DNA of 64,000 nucleotides from Mycolicibacterium sphagni (GTDB taxonomy: Bacteria > Actinomycetota > Actinomycetes > Mycobacteriales > Mycobacteriaceae). The position numbers and the translations under genes are program-made. The stretch spans positions 1-64,000 of the forward strand of contig NZ_VBSB01000035.1 of assembly GCF_013337765.1 (NCBI RefSeq), read 5' to 3'. The stretch's first letter is position 1, and each line of letters begins with the position of its first letter. Positions 16,403 through 25,815 of this stretch are shown piece after piece. Under the pieces are notes generated by a model, which saw only the letters and a program-made list of their open reading frames with translations, searched no databases and was not told the DNA's origin.

Positions 16403-17860
16403 ATGGGATCCCATCCACAGATCGCTGAAACCCACACCGGGATGGTGTTTCTGGTCGGCGACCGGGCGTACAAGATCAAGAAACCCGTGGTCACCGATTT
16501 CCTCGACTTCTCCACCCGCGAGCGCCGCGAGCACGCCTGCGCCCACGAGCTTGCGCTCAACAACAGGCTGGCGCCCGGCAGCTATCTCGGCATCGCCCAC
16601 TTCACCGCGCCCGGTGGCGACTCCGAGCCGGTCATCGTCATGGTCCGCCATCCCGACGAGCGCCGGTTGGCGACGATGGTGCGAAGCGGTGAGCCGGTCG
16701 CCGACCAACTGACCGCGGTGGCGCTGGTGCTGTCGCGTTTCCACGCGGCGGCCTCCCGCGGCCGTGAGGTGGACGCCCAGGGCAGGGTGGACGCGATCAG
16801 CGCCCGCTGGCAGGAGAACCTCGCCGAGCTCCAGCGTTACGCGGACGGCATCATCCCGGGTTTGGATCCAGGACTGGTGGCCGAAATCAGCCAGCTGGCA
16901 AACGATTTCATCGCCGGTCGGGCGGTGCTGTTCGCCAGGCGCATCGGCGAGCACAAGATCGTCGACGGCCATGCCGACCTGCTGGCCGACGACATCTTCT
17001 GTCTCGACGACGGTCCGGCGATGCTGGATTGCCTCGAGTTCGACGACCATCTCCGCTACGTCGACGTCATCGACGATGCCGCCTTCTTGGCCATGGATCT
17101 GGAGTTCCTCGGTCACCCCGATCTGGCCGGATTGTTCCTGCGCTCCTACGTCGAGCTGGCCGATGACGATGCGCCGGTCGCACTGCGCGACTTCTACATC
17201 GCCTATCGCGCGGTAGTGCGCGCCAAGGTCGACTGCGTGCGTCATACCCAGGGCTGCGACGCTGCCGCCTCGGATGCGCGGCGTCATCTCGAGATCGCCC
17301 GCGATCACCTGCGGGCCGGTGCGGTCCGCCTGATCCTCGTCGGTGGCGGTCCCGGCACAGGCAAGACGACACTGGCCCGGTCGCTGGCCGAAGAGATCGG
17401 GGCACAGGTGATCTCGACTGATGACGTGCGTGCCGAGATGGTCCGGGTCGGTGAGATCGCCGGCGCCCCAGGAGTGCTGGACGAAGGTCTGTACACGCCG
17501 GAGAACGTCGACGCGGTGTACGGCGGCGTGTTGCGCCGGGCCCACCTGAGATTGTGCGAAGGTCGCAGCGTCGTCCTCGACGGCACGTGGCAGGATCCCC
17601 GCCACCGTGAGCTGGCTCGGCAACTGGCCGCCGACACCGCGGCGGTGCAGATCGAGTTCGTCTGCACCGCACCGCTGGATGCGGCCGTCGCTCGGGTTCG
17701 CAGCCGCACCGAAACCTCCTCCCAGGTGACCCCCGAAGTCACCACAGCCCTGGCCGACCGCGACGAGGGTGGGTGGGCGGGCGCGCATCGCATCGACACC
17801 ACCCGGCCGCAATCCGACTCGGTGGCCGAAGCCCGGGAAGTCTGCACCCTGGCCGTCTGA
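16403..17860 (+). CDS. P-loop kinase with APH-like N-terminal domain (Rv2004c-like)
   Basis: About 485 residues. The first ~300 resemble aminoglycoside-phosphotransferase-like proteins (GDRAYKIKKPVVTDFLD; later HADLLADDIFCLDDGPAMLDCLEFD with a kinase-like catalytic segment). The C-terminal ~175 residues are a gluconate-kinase-like P-loop domain with Walker A GGGPGTGKTTLARSL and the VISTDDVR segment. This matches M. tuberculosis Rv2004c in length and layout; its substrate is unknown. I prefer the ATG at 16403 because AGGA sits about 8 bases upstream; a GTG at 16397 is also in frame. It is the first gene of an operon with ppsA (26-bp gap) and a P-type ATPase, downstream of DosR-like boxes. Confidence 0.88.
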   Translation: MGSHPQIAETHTGMVFLVGDRAYKIKKPVVTDFLDFSTRERREHACAHELALNNRLAPGSYLGIAHFTAPGGDSEPVIVMVRHPDERRLATMVRSGEPVADQLTAVALVLSRFHAAASRGREVDAQGRVDAISARWQENLAELQRYADGIIPGLDPGLVAEISQLANDFIAGRAVLFARRIGEHKIVDGHADLLADDIFCLDDGPAMLDCLEFDDHLRYVDVIDDAAFLAMDLEFLGHPDLAGLFLRSYVELADDDAPVALRDFYIAYRAVVRAKVDCVRHTQGCDAAASDARRHLEIARDHLRAGAVRLILVGGGPGTGKTTLARSLAEEIGAQVISTDDVRAEMVRVGEIAGAPGVLDEGLYTPENVDAVYGGVLRRAHLRLCEGRSVVLDGTWQDPRHRELARQLAADTAAVQIEFVCTAPLDAAVARVRSRTETSSQVTPEVTTALADRDEGGWAGAHRIDTTRPQSDSVAEAREVCTLAV

Positions 17861-17886
17861 TCCATCAACGTTCGAGGAGACCTGAC

Positions 17887-20184
17887 ATGCCGAGCCACTA
17901 CGTCGAAGACATCGCGGACCTGAGAATGAGCGACGCGGAGGAAGCCGGCGGCAAGGGCGCCAACATGGGCGAGATGGTATCCGCGGGACTGCCCGTACCA
18001 CCCGGCTTCGTGTTGCTTCGCGACTGCTACCTGGCGTCGACGAAGACCGCGGGGGTGGCCGACGAGCTCAACGCTGCGCACCGCGATGCCATGACGTTCG
18101 TCGGCGACACCGACAAGCTGACCGAGGCGTGCCGGCAGATGCAGACCATGGTGCTCAAGGCGGGGATGGCCGAGGATGTGCGCGAACGGGTATTGGCCGC
18201 CTATCGGCGGCTGGGCTCGGACACCATTGTCGCGGTGCGGTCCTCGGCCACCGGGGAGGACGGCGCCGACGCATCGTTCGCGGGTATGAATGAGACCTTC
18301 ACCAACATCAGCGGCGAGGACGAGTTGCTTGACGCCGTCCAGCGCTGCTGGGCGTCCCTGTTCGCTCCCCGGGTGGTGGCCTATCGAGCCAGCCGGGGAT
18401 TCTCCGCAGACCCGGCCATGGCGGTCGTGGTGCAGGTGATGATCGCCTCGGAGCGCTCCGGCGTGGCGTTCACCGCTGACCCGACCACCGACGCCGAGGA
18501 CCGGGTCGTCGTCGAGGCGGCGTTCGGCCAAGGTGAAGTCGTGGTGTCCGGCTCGGTGGAACCCGACACCTACGTGGTCTCCAAAGAGACCGGTGAAATC
18601 CTTTCCCGCCGAATCGGATACAAGTCGTTCAAGATCATCCGCGGCGCCGACGGCAGCGACCAGAACGTCGAACTGCCCGAGGCGGAGCGGCAGGCGCAGG
18701 TGCTCTCCGATGACGAGGCGCGCGCGATCGCCGAGATTGCCGTCAGGAGTGAGCGCCACAGTGGCTGCCCGCAGGACACCGAGTGGGCGATCGCCGGCGG
18801 CAAGACATGGATCGTGCAGACACGTCCGATCACCACGCTGCACCGGGCTGGAAAACCCGCACCGGAGACCCATGAGGTCGTCGCCCAGGGACTGCCCGCC
18901 GTACCCGGCGAGGCATCCGGAGTCGTGCGCGTGCTGACCGATGTCGCCGATGGTTCGCGCCTTCAGGACGGCGAGGTGCTGGTGGCGCAGATGACCAACC
19001 CGGACTGGCTGCCGACCATGCGACGAGCCTGCGCGCTGGTGACCGACACCGGCGGGATGACGTGCCATGCGGCCATCGTCGCCCGCGAGTTGGGGGTGCC
19101 CTGCATCGTTGGTGCGCGCACCGCGACCACCGATCTGAAAGACGGCATGGTCGTCACCGTCGACGGCACACACGGCCGGGTGCTCACCGGCCGCGCGACC
19201 GGCGGAGCCCAGAGCACACCCGTTGCGGCGCCCGCGGTGGTCGCCGTCACCCAATCTTCAGTGGTGACAGCCACCAAGATCTACGTCAACCTCGCGATGC
19301 CCGACAGCGCCGAACGTGTTGCCGCCCAGGATGTCGACGGAGTGGGGCTGTTGCGGGCGGAGTTCATCCTCACCGACGCACTGCACAACCGGCATCCGCG
19401 CGATCTGATCGCCAGGGGCGAGCAGGAGACCCTGGTCGATGCGCTGGCCGCCGCGGTCGGGCGGATCGCCGCGGCGTTCACGCCCCGGCCGGTGGTCTAC
19501 CGGGCAACCGACTTCCGCACCAACGAGTTCCGCGGCCTGCAGGGCGGGGAAACCTACGAGCCCGTCGAGCACAATCCGATGATCGGCTACCGCGGCTGCT
19601 ACCGCTATGTCAAGGAACCCGATGTGTTCGCGCTGGAGCTGCGCGCGCTGGCCCGGGTGCGTGAGCAGAACCCCAACCTGCACTTGATGATTCCGTTCGT
19701 GCGGACGAAGTGGGAGCTCGAGGAGTGCCTGTCGCTGGTGGATGCCAGCCCGTTGGGCCGCCAGCGCGGTCTGCATCGTTGGGTGATGGCCGAGGTGCCC
19801 TCGGTGGTGCACTGGCTGCCCGAGTACGTGGGCATGGGCATCGACGGGGTGTCGATCGGCAGCAACGACCTGACCCAACTGATGCTGGGCGTCGACCGCG
19901 ACTCCGATCTGTGTGCCGAGCTGTTCGACGAGTCCGACGCCGCGGTGCTGGACGCGATCGGCCGCATCGTTTCCACCGCGCGCCGGTTGGGCATAACATC
20001 CTCGCTGTGTGGTCAGGCGCCATCAACCAAACCAGCCTTCGCCGAACATCTTGTGCGGATGGGCATCACGTCGATCTCGGTCAACCCCGACGCGGCCGAC
20101 CGCGCCCGGCGCACGGTAGCGGCCGCCGAGCGGCGCCTGCTCCTGGAATCGGCGCTGGCCGGTGACGGCAACCGTTCCCGATGA
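17887..20184 (+). CDS. ppsA: Phosphoenolpyruvate synthase
   Basis: The enzyme converts pyruvate, ATP and water to phosphoenolpyruvate, AMP and phosphate, opening gluconeogenesis from three-carbon units. The 765-residue protein has the N-terminal ATP/pyruvate-binding domain (GGKGANMGEM near residue 20; VRSSATGEDGADASFAG), the central phospho-histidine domain (TGGMTCHAAIVARELG, H394) and the C-terminal PEP-binding barrel (IGSNDLTQLMLGVDRDS). The catalytic Cys (C708) lies in LCGQAPS; CGQ rather than the PPDK variant favours PEP synthase. GAGGAG precedes the ATG at 17887. The symbol is used in the E. coli sense and is unrelated to the phthiocerol gene of that name. It lies in a DosR-type operon, suggesting PEP supply during hypoxia. 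Confidence 0.9.
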   Translation: MPSHYVEDIADLRMSDAEEAGGKGANMGEMVSAGLPVPPGFVLLRDCYLASTKTAGVADELNAAHRDAMTFVGDTDKLTEACRQMQTMVLKAGMAEDVRERVLAAYRRLGSDTIVAVRSSATGEDGADASFAGMNETFTNISGEDELLDAVQRCWASLFAPRVVAYRASRGFSADPAMAVVVQVMIASERSGVAFTADPTTDAEDRVVVEAAFGQGEVVVSGSVEPDTYVVSKETGEILSRRIGYKSFKIIRGADGSDQNVELPEAERQAQVLSDDEARAIAEIAVRSERHSGCPQDTEWAIAGGKTWIVQTRPITTLHRAGKPAPETHEVVAQGLPAVPGEASGVVRVLTDVADGSRLQDGEVLVAQMTNPDWLPTMRRACALVTDTGGMTCHAAIVARELGVPCIVGARTATTDLKDGMVVTVDGTHGRVLTGRATGGAQSTPVAAPAVVAVTQSSVVTATKIYVNLAMPDSAERVAAQDVDGVGLLRAEFILTDALHNRHPRDLIARGEQETLVDALAAAVGRIAAAFTPRPVVYRATDFRTNEFRGLQGGETYEPVEHNPMIGYRGCYRYVKEPDVFALELRALARVREQNPNLHLMIPFVRTKWELEECLSLVDASPLGRQRGLHRWVMAEVPSVVHWLPEYVGMGIDGVSIGSNDLTQLMLGVDRDSDLCAELFDESDAAVLDAIGRIVSTARRLGITSSLCGQAPSTKPAFAEHLVRMGITSISVNPDAADRARRTVAAAERRLLLESALAGDGNRSR

Positions 20185-22795
20185 ACGTTCGCCGGCGCTG
20201 ACGGCCGCGGCCGTCGCGGCCGCACCGCTGACCGATGTGCTGGACTGGCTGGACACCTCCGCCGACGGGCTGTCTGGTTCCGAGGCGGCCGCCCGACTGG
20301 TCCGATATGGCCCGAATTCCCTTCGAACCCACCGGGTCAGCGCCTGGGCGGTATTGCGCAGGCAGCTCAACAATGCGGTGCTGGCGCTGCTCGCGGTCAC
20401 CGCGGTGCTGTCGTTCTTCCTCGGCGACCCCACCCAGGCCGTCATCATCGGCATCATCCTGGTGGTCAGCATCGGGCTGGGCTTCCTCAACGAATACCGT
20501 GCCGAGCGTGCGAGCGCCGCGCTGCATTCGAGCGTCCGGCACAACGCGGTCGTCCGTCGTGACGGCAGCTACGTGAAGCTCGACGTCAACGAGTTGGTGC
20601 CGGGAGACGTGATCGAACTCGCGCTCGGTGAATTGGTTCCGGCCGACGTGCGGCTGCTGTCCGTCAACGGCTTGGAGTGCAACGAGAGTATCCTCACCGG
20701 GGAATCGACAGCGGCCGAGAAGTCCAGCTCACCCGCGCCGCCGGACACGGCCCTGGCCGACGCGGCAGATCTGGCGTTCATGGGCACCGTCGTCAGCGCG
20801 GGCGGCGCGACCGCCGTGGTGTACGCGACCGGACTGGACGCGCAGTTCGGCCGGATCGCGGCGGGACTGGGGGAGCGCCAGCCCGAGACCGACTTCCAGG
20901 CCGGGCTGCGGCGATTCTCCTACCTGCTGCTGCAGGTTGCGATCGTCCTGACCGTGCTGATCCTGGTGACCAACCTGCTGCTGCGCCGCCCGGTGATCGA
21001 CTCGGTGCTCTTCGCGCTGGCGATTGCGGTGGGCATCACCCCGCAACTGCTGCCGGCGGTGGTCAGCACCAGTCTGGCTACCGGATCGCGCCGGCTGGCC
21101 AGGCTCAAGGTGCTGGTCAAGAGGCTGGTGTGTATCGAGGATCTCGGTGATATCGACATCCTGATCACCGACAAGACCGGAACTCTCACCGAGGGCCGGA
21201 TCATGCTCATCGAAGCCGTCGACGCCTCCGGGGCCGCCTCGGACGCGGTGCTGCGCAACGGATTATTGGCCACCGACGTCGATCCGGAATGCGGCGGAAC
21301 CAGCGCCAACGAGTTGGACGCCGCGCTGTGGGAGTCCGATGCCGGACGGCAGGTGGTCACCCGCGGTGCGCGCCGAATCGCGGAGTTGCCGTTCGACCAC
21401 CTCCGGCGCGCGACGTCGGCGCTGGTCGACGACGGCGGCGCCCGGTCGCTGATCGTCAAGGGCGCTCCCGAACAGGTGCTCGAACATTGCACCGAGGTGC
21501 CCCCGACGGCGCACGATCTGATGGGCGCCCTGTTCGCGCAGGGTCGGCGGGTGGTCGCGGTGGCCAGCAGGCCGGCGCCCGAACTGTCCGCGATCACTGC
21601 CGCGGACGAAGTTGGTCTGAGGCTCGACGGCTTCCTGGTTTTCGCCGACCAACCCAAACTTGCCGCCCGCGCTTCGCTGCAGCGATTGGCCGACTTGGGT
21701 ATCGAACTGAAGATCGCGACTGGCGATAACCCCAAGGTGGCCGAAAAGGTCTGCAACGAACTGGGTTTGGTGTCCAAGGGCACGGTCACCGGTGCTCAGC
21801 TGGAGGACCTCGACGACGCCGCATTCGAGTCGGCGGCGCAGACGGCCACGATCTTCGCGCGGATCTCGCCCGAGCAGAAGGCCAAGCTCATCAGCGTGAT
21901 GCGGCACCATGGCCGGTCGGTCGGGTTCCTCGGCGACGGTGTCAACGATGCGCTGGCCCTGCACGCGGCCGATGTCGGGATCTCGGTCGACACCGCCACC
22001 GATGTGGCCAAGGACGCCGCCGATGTGGTGCTGTTGGAAAAGGATCTGGGCGTGCTGGCCAGCGGCGTGGCCGAGGGCCGTCGCATTTTCGCCAACACCA
22101 TCAAGTACGTGCTGATGGGGACGTCGAGCAACTTCGGCAACATGTTCTCGGCGGCCGCAGCCTCCGCGGTGTTGAGCTTTCTGCCGATGCTGCCGAGCCA
22201 GATCCTGCTGAACAACCTGCTCTACGACAGCTCGCAGTTGGCCATTCCCACCGATCGGGTCGACGACGAGCAGCTGCAGGCGCCATCACATTGGAACATC
22301 GCCTTCATTCGGCGGTTCATGCTGACTTTTGGTCCGATCAGTTCGCTTTTCGATTTCTTGACGTTCGGGTTGATGCTCGGTGTGCTGCACGCCGGACCGG
22401 TCGAATTCCGGACCGGTTGGTTCGTCGAATCGCTGGCCACCCAGACATTGATAATCTTCGCGATCCGCACCCGGCGGATTCCGTTCCTGCGGAGCAGGCC
22501 GGGCGGCTGGCTGACGCTGACCACCTTGTCGGTCATTGCGATCGGTATCGCGTTGACGCTGTCTCCGTTCGCGCGAGCGCTCGGTTTCACGACGCTACCG
22601 TGGCAGTTCTTCGGCGCGCTGGCCCTGTTCACTCTTGCCTACCTGGTTCTGGTTGAGATCACCAAGAAGGCGTTCTACGCCGAGCCGACGCGGGCGGCCG
22701 ATGCGCCGCTGCGCGCCCGCGGCCTCGAGCACCGCATCCACCGGCGGGCGGCGCGGTTCAGCCACAGCGGACGGCTTCCGCAACGCGGAGCCTGA
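20162..22795 (+). CDS. P-type ATPase, MgtA-like (type IIIB features)
   Basis: An 877-residue P-type cation ATPase. It has the actuator motif LTGESTA, a transmembrane pair around residues 60-105, further helices near 250-305, the phosphorylation site DKTGTLT with D337, the KGAPE nucleotide-binding motif, GDGVNDALAL in the P-domain and C-terminal helices. The stretch GITPQLLPAVVSTSLA, followed by IEDLGDIDILITDKTG, resembles bacterial Mg(2+) importers of the MgtA/MgtB group. Cation specificity is inferred. The GTG start overlaps the 3' end of ppsA by 23 bases, so translation is coupled. It converges on the acyltransferase gene with only one base between the stops. M. tuberculosis also has a DosR-regulated P-type ATPase (CtpF), although of another subgroup. 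Confidence 0.85.
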   Translation: MTATVPDERSPALTAAAVAAAPLTDVLDWLDTSADGLSGSEAAARLVRYGPNSLRTHRVSAWAVLRRQLNNAVLALLAVTAVLSFFLGDPTQAVIIGIILVVSIGLGFLNEYRAERASAALHSSVRHNAVVRRDGSYVKLDVNELVPGDVIELALGELVPADVRLLSVNGLECNESILTGESTAAEKSSSPAPPDTALADAADLAFMGTVVSAGGATAVVYATGLDAQFGRIAAGLGERQPETDFQAGLRRFSYLLLQVAIVLTVLILVTNLLLRRPVIDSVLFALAIAVGITPQLLPAVVSTSLATGSRRLARLKVLVKRLVCIEDLGDIDILITDKTGTLTEGRIMLIEAVDASGAASDAVLRNGLLATDVDPECGGTSANELDAALWESDAGRQVVTRGARRIAELPFDHLRRATSALVDDGGARSLIVKGAPEQVLEHCTEVPPTAHDLMGALFAQGRRVVAVASRPAPELSAITAADEVGLRLDGFLVFADQPKLAARASLQRLADLGIELKIATGDNPKVAEKVCNELGLVSKGTVTGAQLEDLDDAAFESAAQTATIFARISPEQKAKLISVMRHHGRSVGFLGDGVNDALALHAADVGISVDTATDVAKDAADVVLLEKDLGVLASGVAEGRRIFANTIKYVLMGTSSNFGNMFSAAAASAVLSFLPMLPSQILLNNLLYDSSQLAIPTDRVDDEQLQAPSHWNIAFIRRFMLTFGPISSLFDFLTFGLMLGVLHAGPVEFRTGWFVESLATQTLIIFAIRTRRIPFLRSRPGGWLTLTTLSVIAIGIALTLSPFARALGFTTLPWQFFGALALFTLAYLVLVEITKKAFYAEPTRAADAPLRARGLEHRIHRRAARFSHSGRLPQRGA

Positions 22796-22796
22796 A

Positions 22797-24218
22797 TCAG
22801 CCGTTGGACGACAGCGGCAGACCGCCCGTGCGGCGCGACCGGCCCTTGGTCGTGATCAGCCGGTGCAGACGACGCACTCCGCGCTCGATACCGGCGGCGA
22901 GCTCGTCGACATCGGGGGCGGCGTCGAAGTCGACCAGCAGCCCGAAGGCCAGCTCGTCGGCGTAGCTGAAGATCGCGATGCCGGTGCGAAAACCCACGGC
23001 GATCGGTGGGATCGGCAACAATCGAACAACCTTGTGCCCCATCACCGTCAGCGGTTGGCGTGGTCCCGGCACGTTGGTCACCACGGTGACCACCGATCGC
23101 TGCGGCAGTCGCGACAGCAGCCGCACGGTCCACGCCGTCACGGGAAACGGGATCAGGTTCGTGGCCCACACGAGGATGCTGCCGGCCTGACGCTGGCCGC
23201 TGGACTTGGCCACCGTGAGCCGCTCGTGCACGGCCCGCAGCCGTTGGAGCGGGTCGGCGACGTCGACCGGCAGCAGCGGCAACATCAGCGACACCCGGTT
23301 GCTCGCGACGTCCAGTGCCTCGGTCCCGCGCACGGACACCGGGACCAGGGTGCGCAGCGAGTCCGGGCGTGGTTCGAGGCCGCGACGCAGCAGTGCGGCC
23401 CGGTAGCTGTCGGCCACCGCGGCCAGCGCGACATCGTTGATGGTGGTGCCGAAGGCGTGGGCGATCTCATCGACGTCGCTCAGCTTGACCACCGCCGAGC
23501 TGTAACGGCGCAGATCACCCACCGGCCCGTTCAGCGAGGACGGTGCGGCCGGGCGAAGCAGGCTGGCGGTGAGATCGACGGCGCCGCCGGCGGCCCGCAA
23601 CGCGATTTTGCCCGCCGTGGCCGAGAACCGCACCGAATCAGCAAGCCAATTCAGTGGATTCAGGCTGGGCAGCGCGAGTCCGGGCCGGGATCGGGTTCGC
23701 TTAGCGGCTCCGATAGAGCTGGCGAAGCTGGTGGTGTTGGCATCATCGCTGAGCCCGATCAGCAGGTTGGTGGCCGCGATGCCGTCGGCCAGCGCATGGT
23801 GCACTTTGATCAGCAGCGCCCAGCGGTACTCGGCCAGCTCCTCGATCACCCAGCATTCCCACAGCGGCCGGTCGCGGTCCAGTCGGCGTTCCATGATCGA
23901 GGCGATCTCGGCGGACAACGCGGCGTCGTCACCGGGGTGCGGAAGCGCGGTGCGGCGCACGTGATGAGTCAGGTCGAAGGCCGGGTCGTCGACCCATTCC
24001 GGTGCGGTGAGATCCAGGGGGTGGGTGCGCAGCACCTGGGTGGCCCGTGGATCGGCCATGCATCGGGCGCCGATCGTGTCCAGCAGCGCATCGAATTCCG
24101 GTGGGGGACCGGCCAACACCGCGACTGCGCCGATGGCGAGACTGACGTGATGGTCGGTGTCTTCGAGTTCCAGGAATCCGGCATCCAGAGTCGTGAGGTG
24201 GGTGATTTTCCCAGCCAT
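22797..24218 (-). CDS. tgs1: Wax ester synthase/diacylglycerol acyltransferase (Tgs1-like)
   Basis: WS/DGAT enzymes esterify fatty acyl-CoA to diacylglycerol or fatty alcohol, filling lipid droplets during dormancy. The 473-residue protein starts in the family manner (ITHLTTLDAGFLELED) and has the catalytic HHxxxDG motif at residues 140-146 (HHALADG). PLWECWVIEEL precedes it and NVPGPRQPLTVMG is near the C-terminus. Length and DosR-island context match Tgs1 (Rv3130c), the main DosR-induced triacylglycerol synthase of M. tuberculosis. The symbol is therefore by analogy, since mycobacteria carry many paralogues. A DosR-like box lies 60 bp upstream of the start. Confidence 0.85.
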   Translation of the reverse strand: MAGKITHLTTLDAGFLELEDTDHHVSLAIGAVAVLAGPPPEFDALLDTIGARCMADPRATQVLRTHPLDLTAPEWVDDPAFDLTHHVRRTALPHPGDDAALSAEIASIMERRLDRDRPLWECWVIEELAEYRWALLIKVHHALADGIAATNLLIGLSDDANTTSFASSIGAAKRTRSRPGLALPSLNPLNWLADSVRFSATAGKIALRAAGGAVDLTASLLRPAAPSSLNGPVGDLRRYSSAVVKLSDVDEIAHAFGTTINDVALAAVADSYRAALLRRGLEPRPDSLRTLVPVSVRGTEALDVASNRVSLMLPLLPVDVADPLQRLRAVHERLTVAKSSGQRQAGSILVWATNLIPFPVTAWTVRLLSRLPQRSVVTVVTNVPGPRQPLTVMGHKVVRLLPIPPIAVGFRTGIAIFSYADELAFGLLVDFDAAPDVDELAAGIERGVRRLHRLITTKGRSRRTGGLPLSSNG

Positions 24219-24277
24219 CTCACGCCCCTTTCACTGACCCCGCGAGCCAGTGTGCGCGGCCTGTAGGGGCGGTGGGA

Positions 24278-24291
24278 GGGCCGGAAGTCAC
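24278..24291. promoter_or_regulatory. DosR-like box upstream of tgs1-like gene
   Basis: Read on the minus strand this is GTGACTTCCGGCCC, nearly identical to the box at 16330-16343 and 60 bp before the acyltransferase start. Weaker partners at about 21 bp on either side cannot be called with confidence. The rest of 24219-24458 holds no gene I can support. Confidence 0.55.
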
Positions 24292-24458
24292 TGGATGGTG
24301 GGCCTCGTCGCCGCGGCGGCGCGAGGATACCTCCGGTACCGAATGATCAAACGTCGTGCTGACAGGGCCGAGAAAAGTTGGAGCCCGGGCTGCCGTGGAG
24401 TCGGGTTTTGCACGGCAGCTCGGGGCTGACTGGGATATCGGCGCCCCGCTCGCGAGTG

Positions 24459-25751
24459 TTACCGAGCCCGGCGCGCTGCCGGCGCCAGCTCGGCGTCGGT
24501 GAAAAACTCCAGCAGATAGCGGCTCTCCTCGATATCCCCGATCGTGCGTCGAGCCTTCTTGCGGGTGATCAGGATGCCGATCGCGGCCAGCACCCACACC
24601 GCGTACTGCACACACCACGCCAGCCTGAATGAGGAGAACGAGTAGCCACCCGTCGCCCCGATGATCATGCCCATCGCCTGCATGACCAGCAGTGAGGCCA
24701 GGAAGCCGCCCATGTTGACCGCGCCCTGGGCGGTGCCCAGCGTCGACCTCGGGTTGAACGTGCGGGCGAAGTCGAAGCCGACCATGGATCCTGGACCACC
24801 CACCGAGATCACCACGATCAGCACGACCAGCAGCCAGTGCGGTGCGGCGTGTGGCAGCGCGAGCACGACCGTCCACACCAGAGCGTTGCTGATCACGATG
24901 CCCAACACCACCCACGAGCGCCGGTGCGGGTGCCGGCCGGTGACCATGCCGATCACCACCCCGAAGACGATCGCGGCGACCACCGAGATCGTCAGCAGCG
25001 TGCCCGCCTGACTCCGCGAAAGATTCTGCGCCACCGTCAGATACGGGACACCCCACATCAACGCGAACACCGTGACCGAGAACTGGGTGCCCATATGGGT
25101 GAAGAATCCCAACCGGGTGCCCGGGCGCATCCAGACCGTCTTCACGCTGGCCAGCGTCTCGCGCAGGCTGATCGCTGGGTCGTCGACGACGACACCGGGC
25201 GGCGTGTTCTTCACCAGCAGCAGAGTCAGCACCAGCGACAGGACGCCGAATGCCGCGACGGCCGTGTAGGCCCTGGTCCACCCCGAGCCGATCAGCAGAG
25301 ACAGGAACGGCACCGCCGAGAGCACCTGGCCGAGTTGCCCTGAGATGCCGGTCAATTGAGTCACCAGCGGGATCTGGCGCGGTTTGAACCAGTGCGGAAC
25401 CAGCCTCAGCACCGAGATGAAGGTGAATGCGTCACCCAGGCCCACCACCGCACGCGCGGCGATAGCCGTGGGCAGTGAGACGGTGAACGCGAGCGCGAGC
25501 TGCCCGGCCACCATCAGCGTTGCGCCGGACAGGATCATCACCTTGGAGCCGAAGCGATCCAGCAGCAGGCCGGCGGGGATCTGCGCGGCCGCATAGACGA
25601 TGACCTGCAGCACGACGAAGGTGGACAACACCCCCGGGCTGGCCGAGAACCGGTTGGCGGCATCCAGCCCGGAGACCCCGAGCGTGGTCCGGTCCAGGAC
25701 GGCGACGATGTAGGCCAACACTCCCGTCGACCACACAATCCAGGCCCGCAC
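24459..25751 (-). CDS. Major facilitator superfamily transporter
   Basis: A 430-residue inner-membrane protein with about 12 hydrophobic segments. The loop between helices 2 and 3 reads GLLLDRFGSKVM, a variant of the MFS signature G-x3-D-R-x-G. A cytosolic loop follows helix 6. Homology is at the family level only; no substrate-specific motif is recognised. It lies downstream of potC in the same direction with a 64-base gap and may be the last gene of the polyamine-type operon, so a role in moving a related amine or organic acid is possible. The start is assigned at the first residue before the first helix. Confidence 0.8.
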   Translation of the reverse strand: MRAWIVWSTGVLAYIVAVLDRTTLGVSGLDAANRFSASPGVLSTFVVLQVIVYAAAQIPAGLLLDRFGSKVMILSGATLMVAGQLALAFTVSLPTAIAARAVVGLGDAFTFISVLRLVPHWFKPRQIPLVTQLTGISGQLGQVLSAVPFLSLLIGSGWTRAYTAVAAFGVLSLVLTLLLVKNTPPGVVVDDPAISLRETLASVKTVWMRPGTRLGFFTHMGTQFSVTVFALMWGVPYLTVAQNLSRSQAGTLLTISVVAAIVFGVVIGMVTGRHPHRRSWVVLGIVISNALVWTVVLALPHAAPHWLLVVLIVVISVGGPGSMVGFDFARTFNPRSTLGTAQGAVNMGGFLASLLVMQAMGMIIGATGGYSFSSFRLAWCVQYAVWVLAAIGILITRKKARRTIGDIEESRYLLEFFTDAELAPAARRAR

Positions 25752-25815
25752 TGATCATCACCCTTTCAAACGCCTGAACCAATCATCTCTCGGCGGCGCA
25801 ACTTGATTCCCGGGC

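Noticed and set aside
16340..19254. Long open frames antisense to the kinase and ppsA genes
   Set aside because: They are opposite-strand shadows produced by high-GC codon bias; the forward proteins carry complete family motifs.
22635..24266. Long open frame antisense to the acyltransferase gene
   Set aside because: The minus-strand gene has the catalytic HHALADG motif and full length; the plus frame has Arg/Gly/Gln-rich noise composition.
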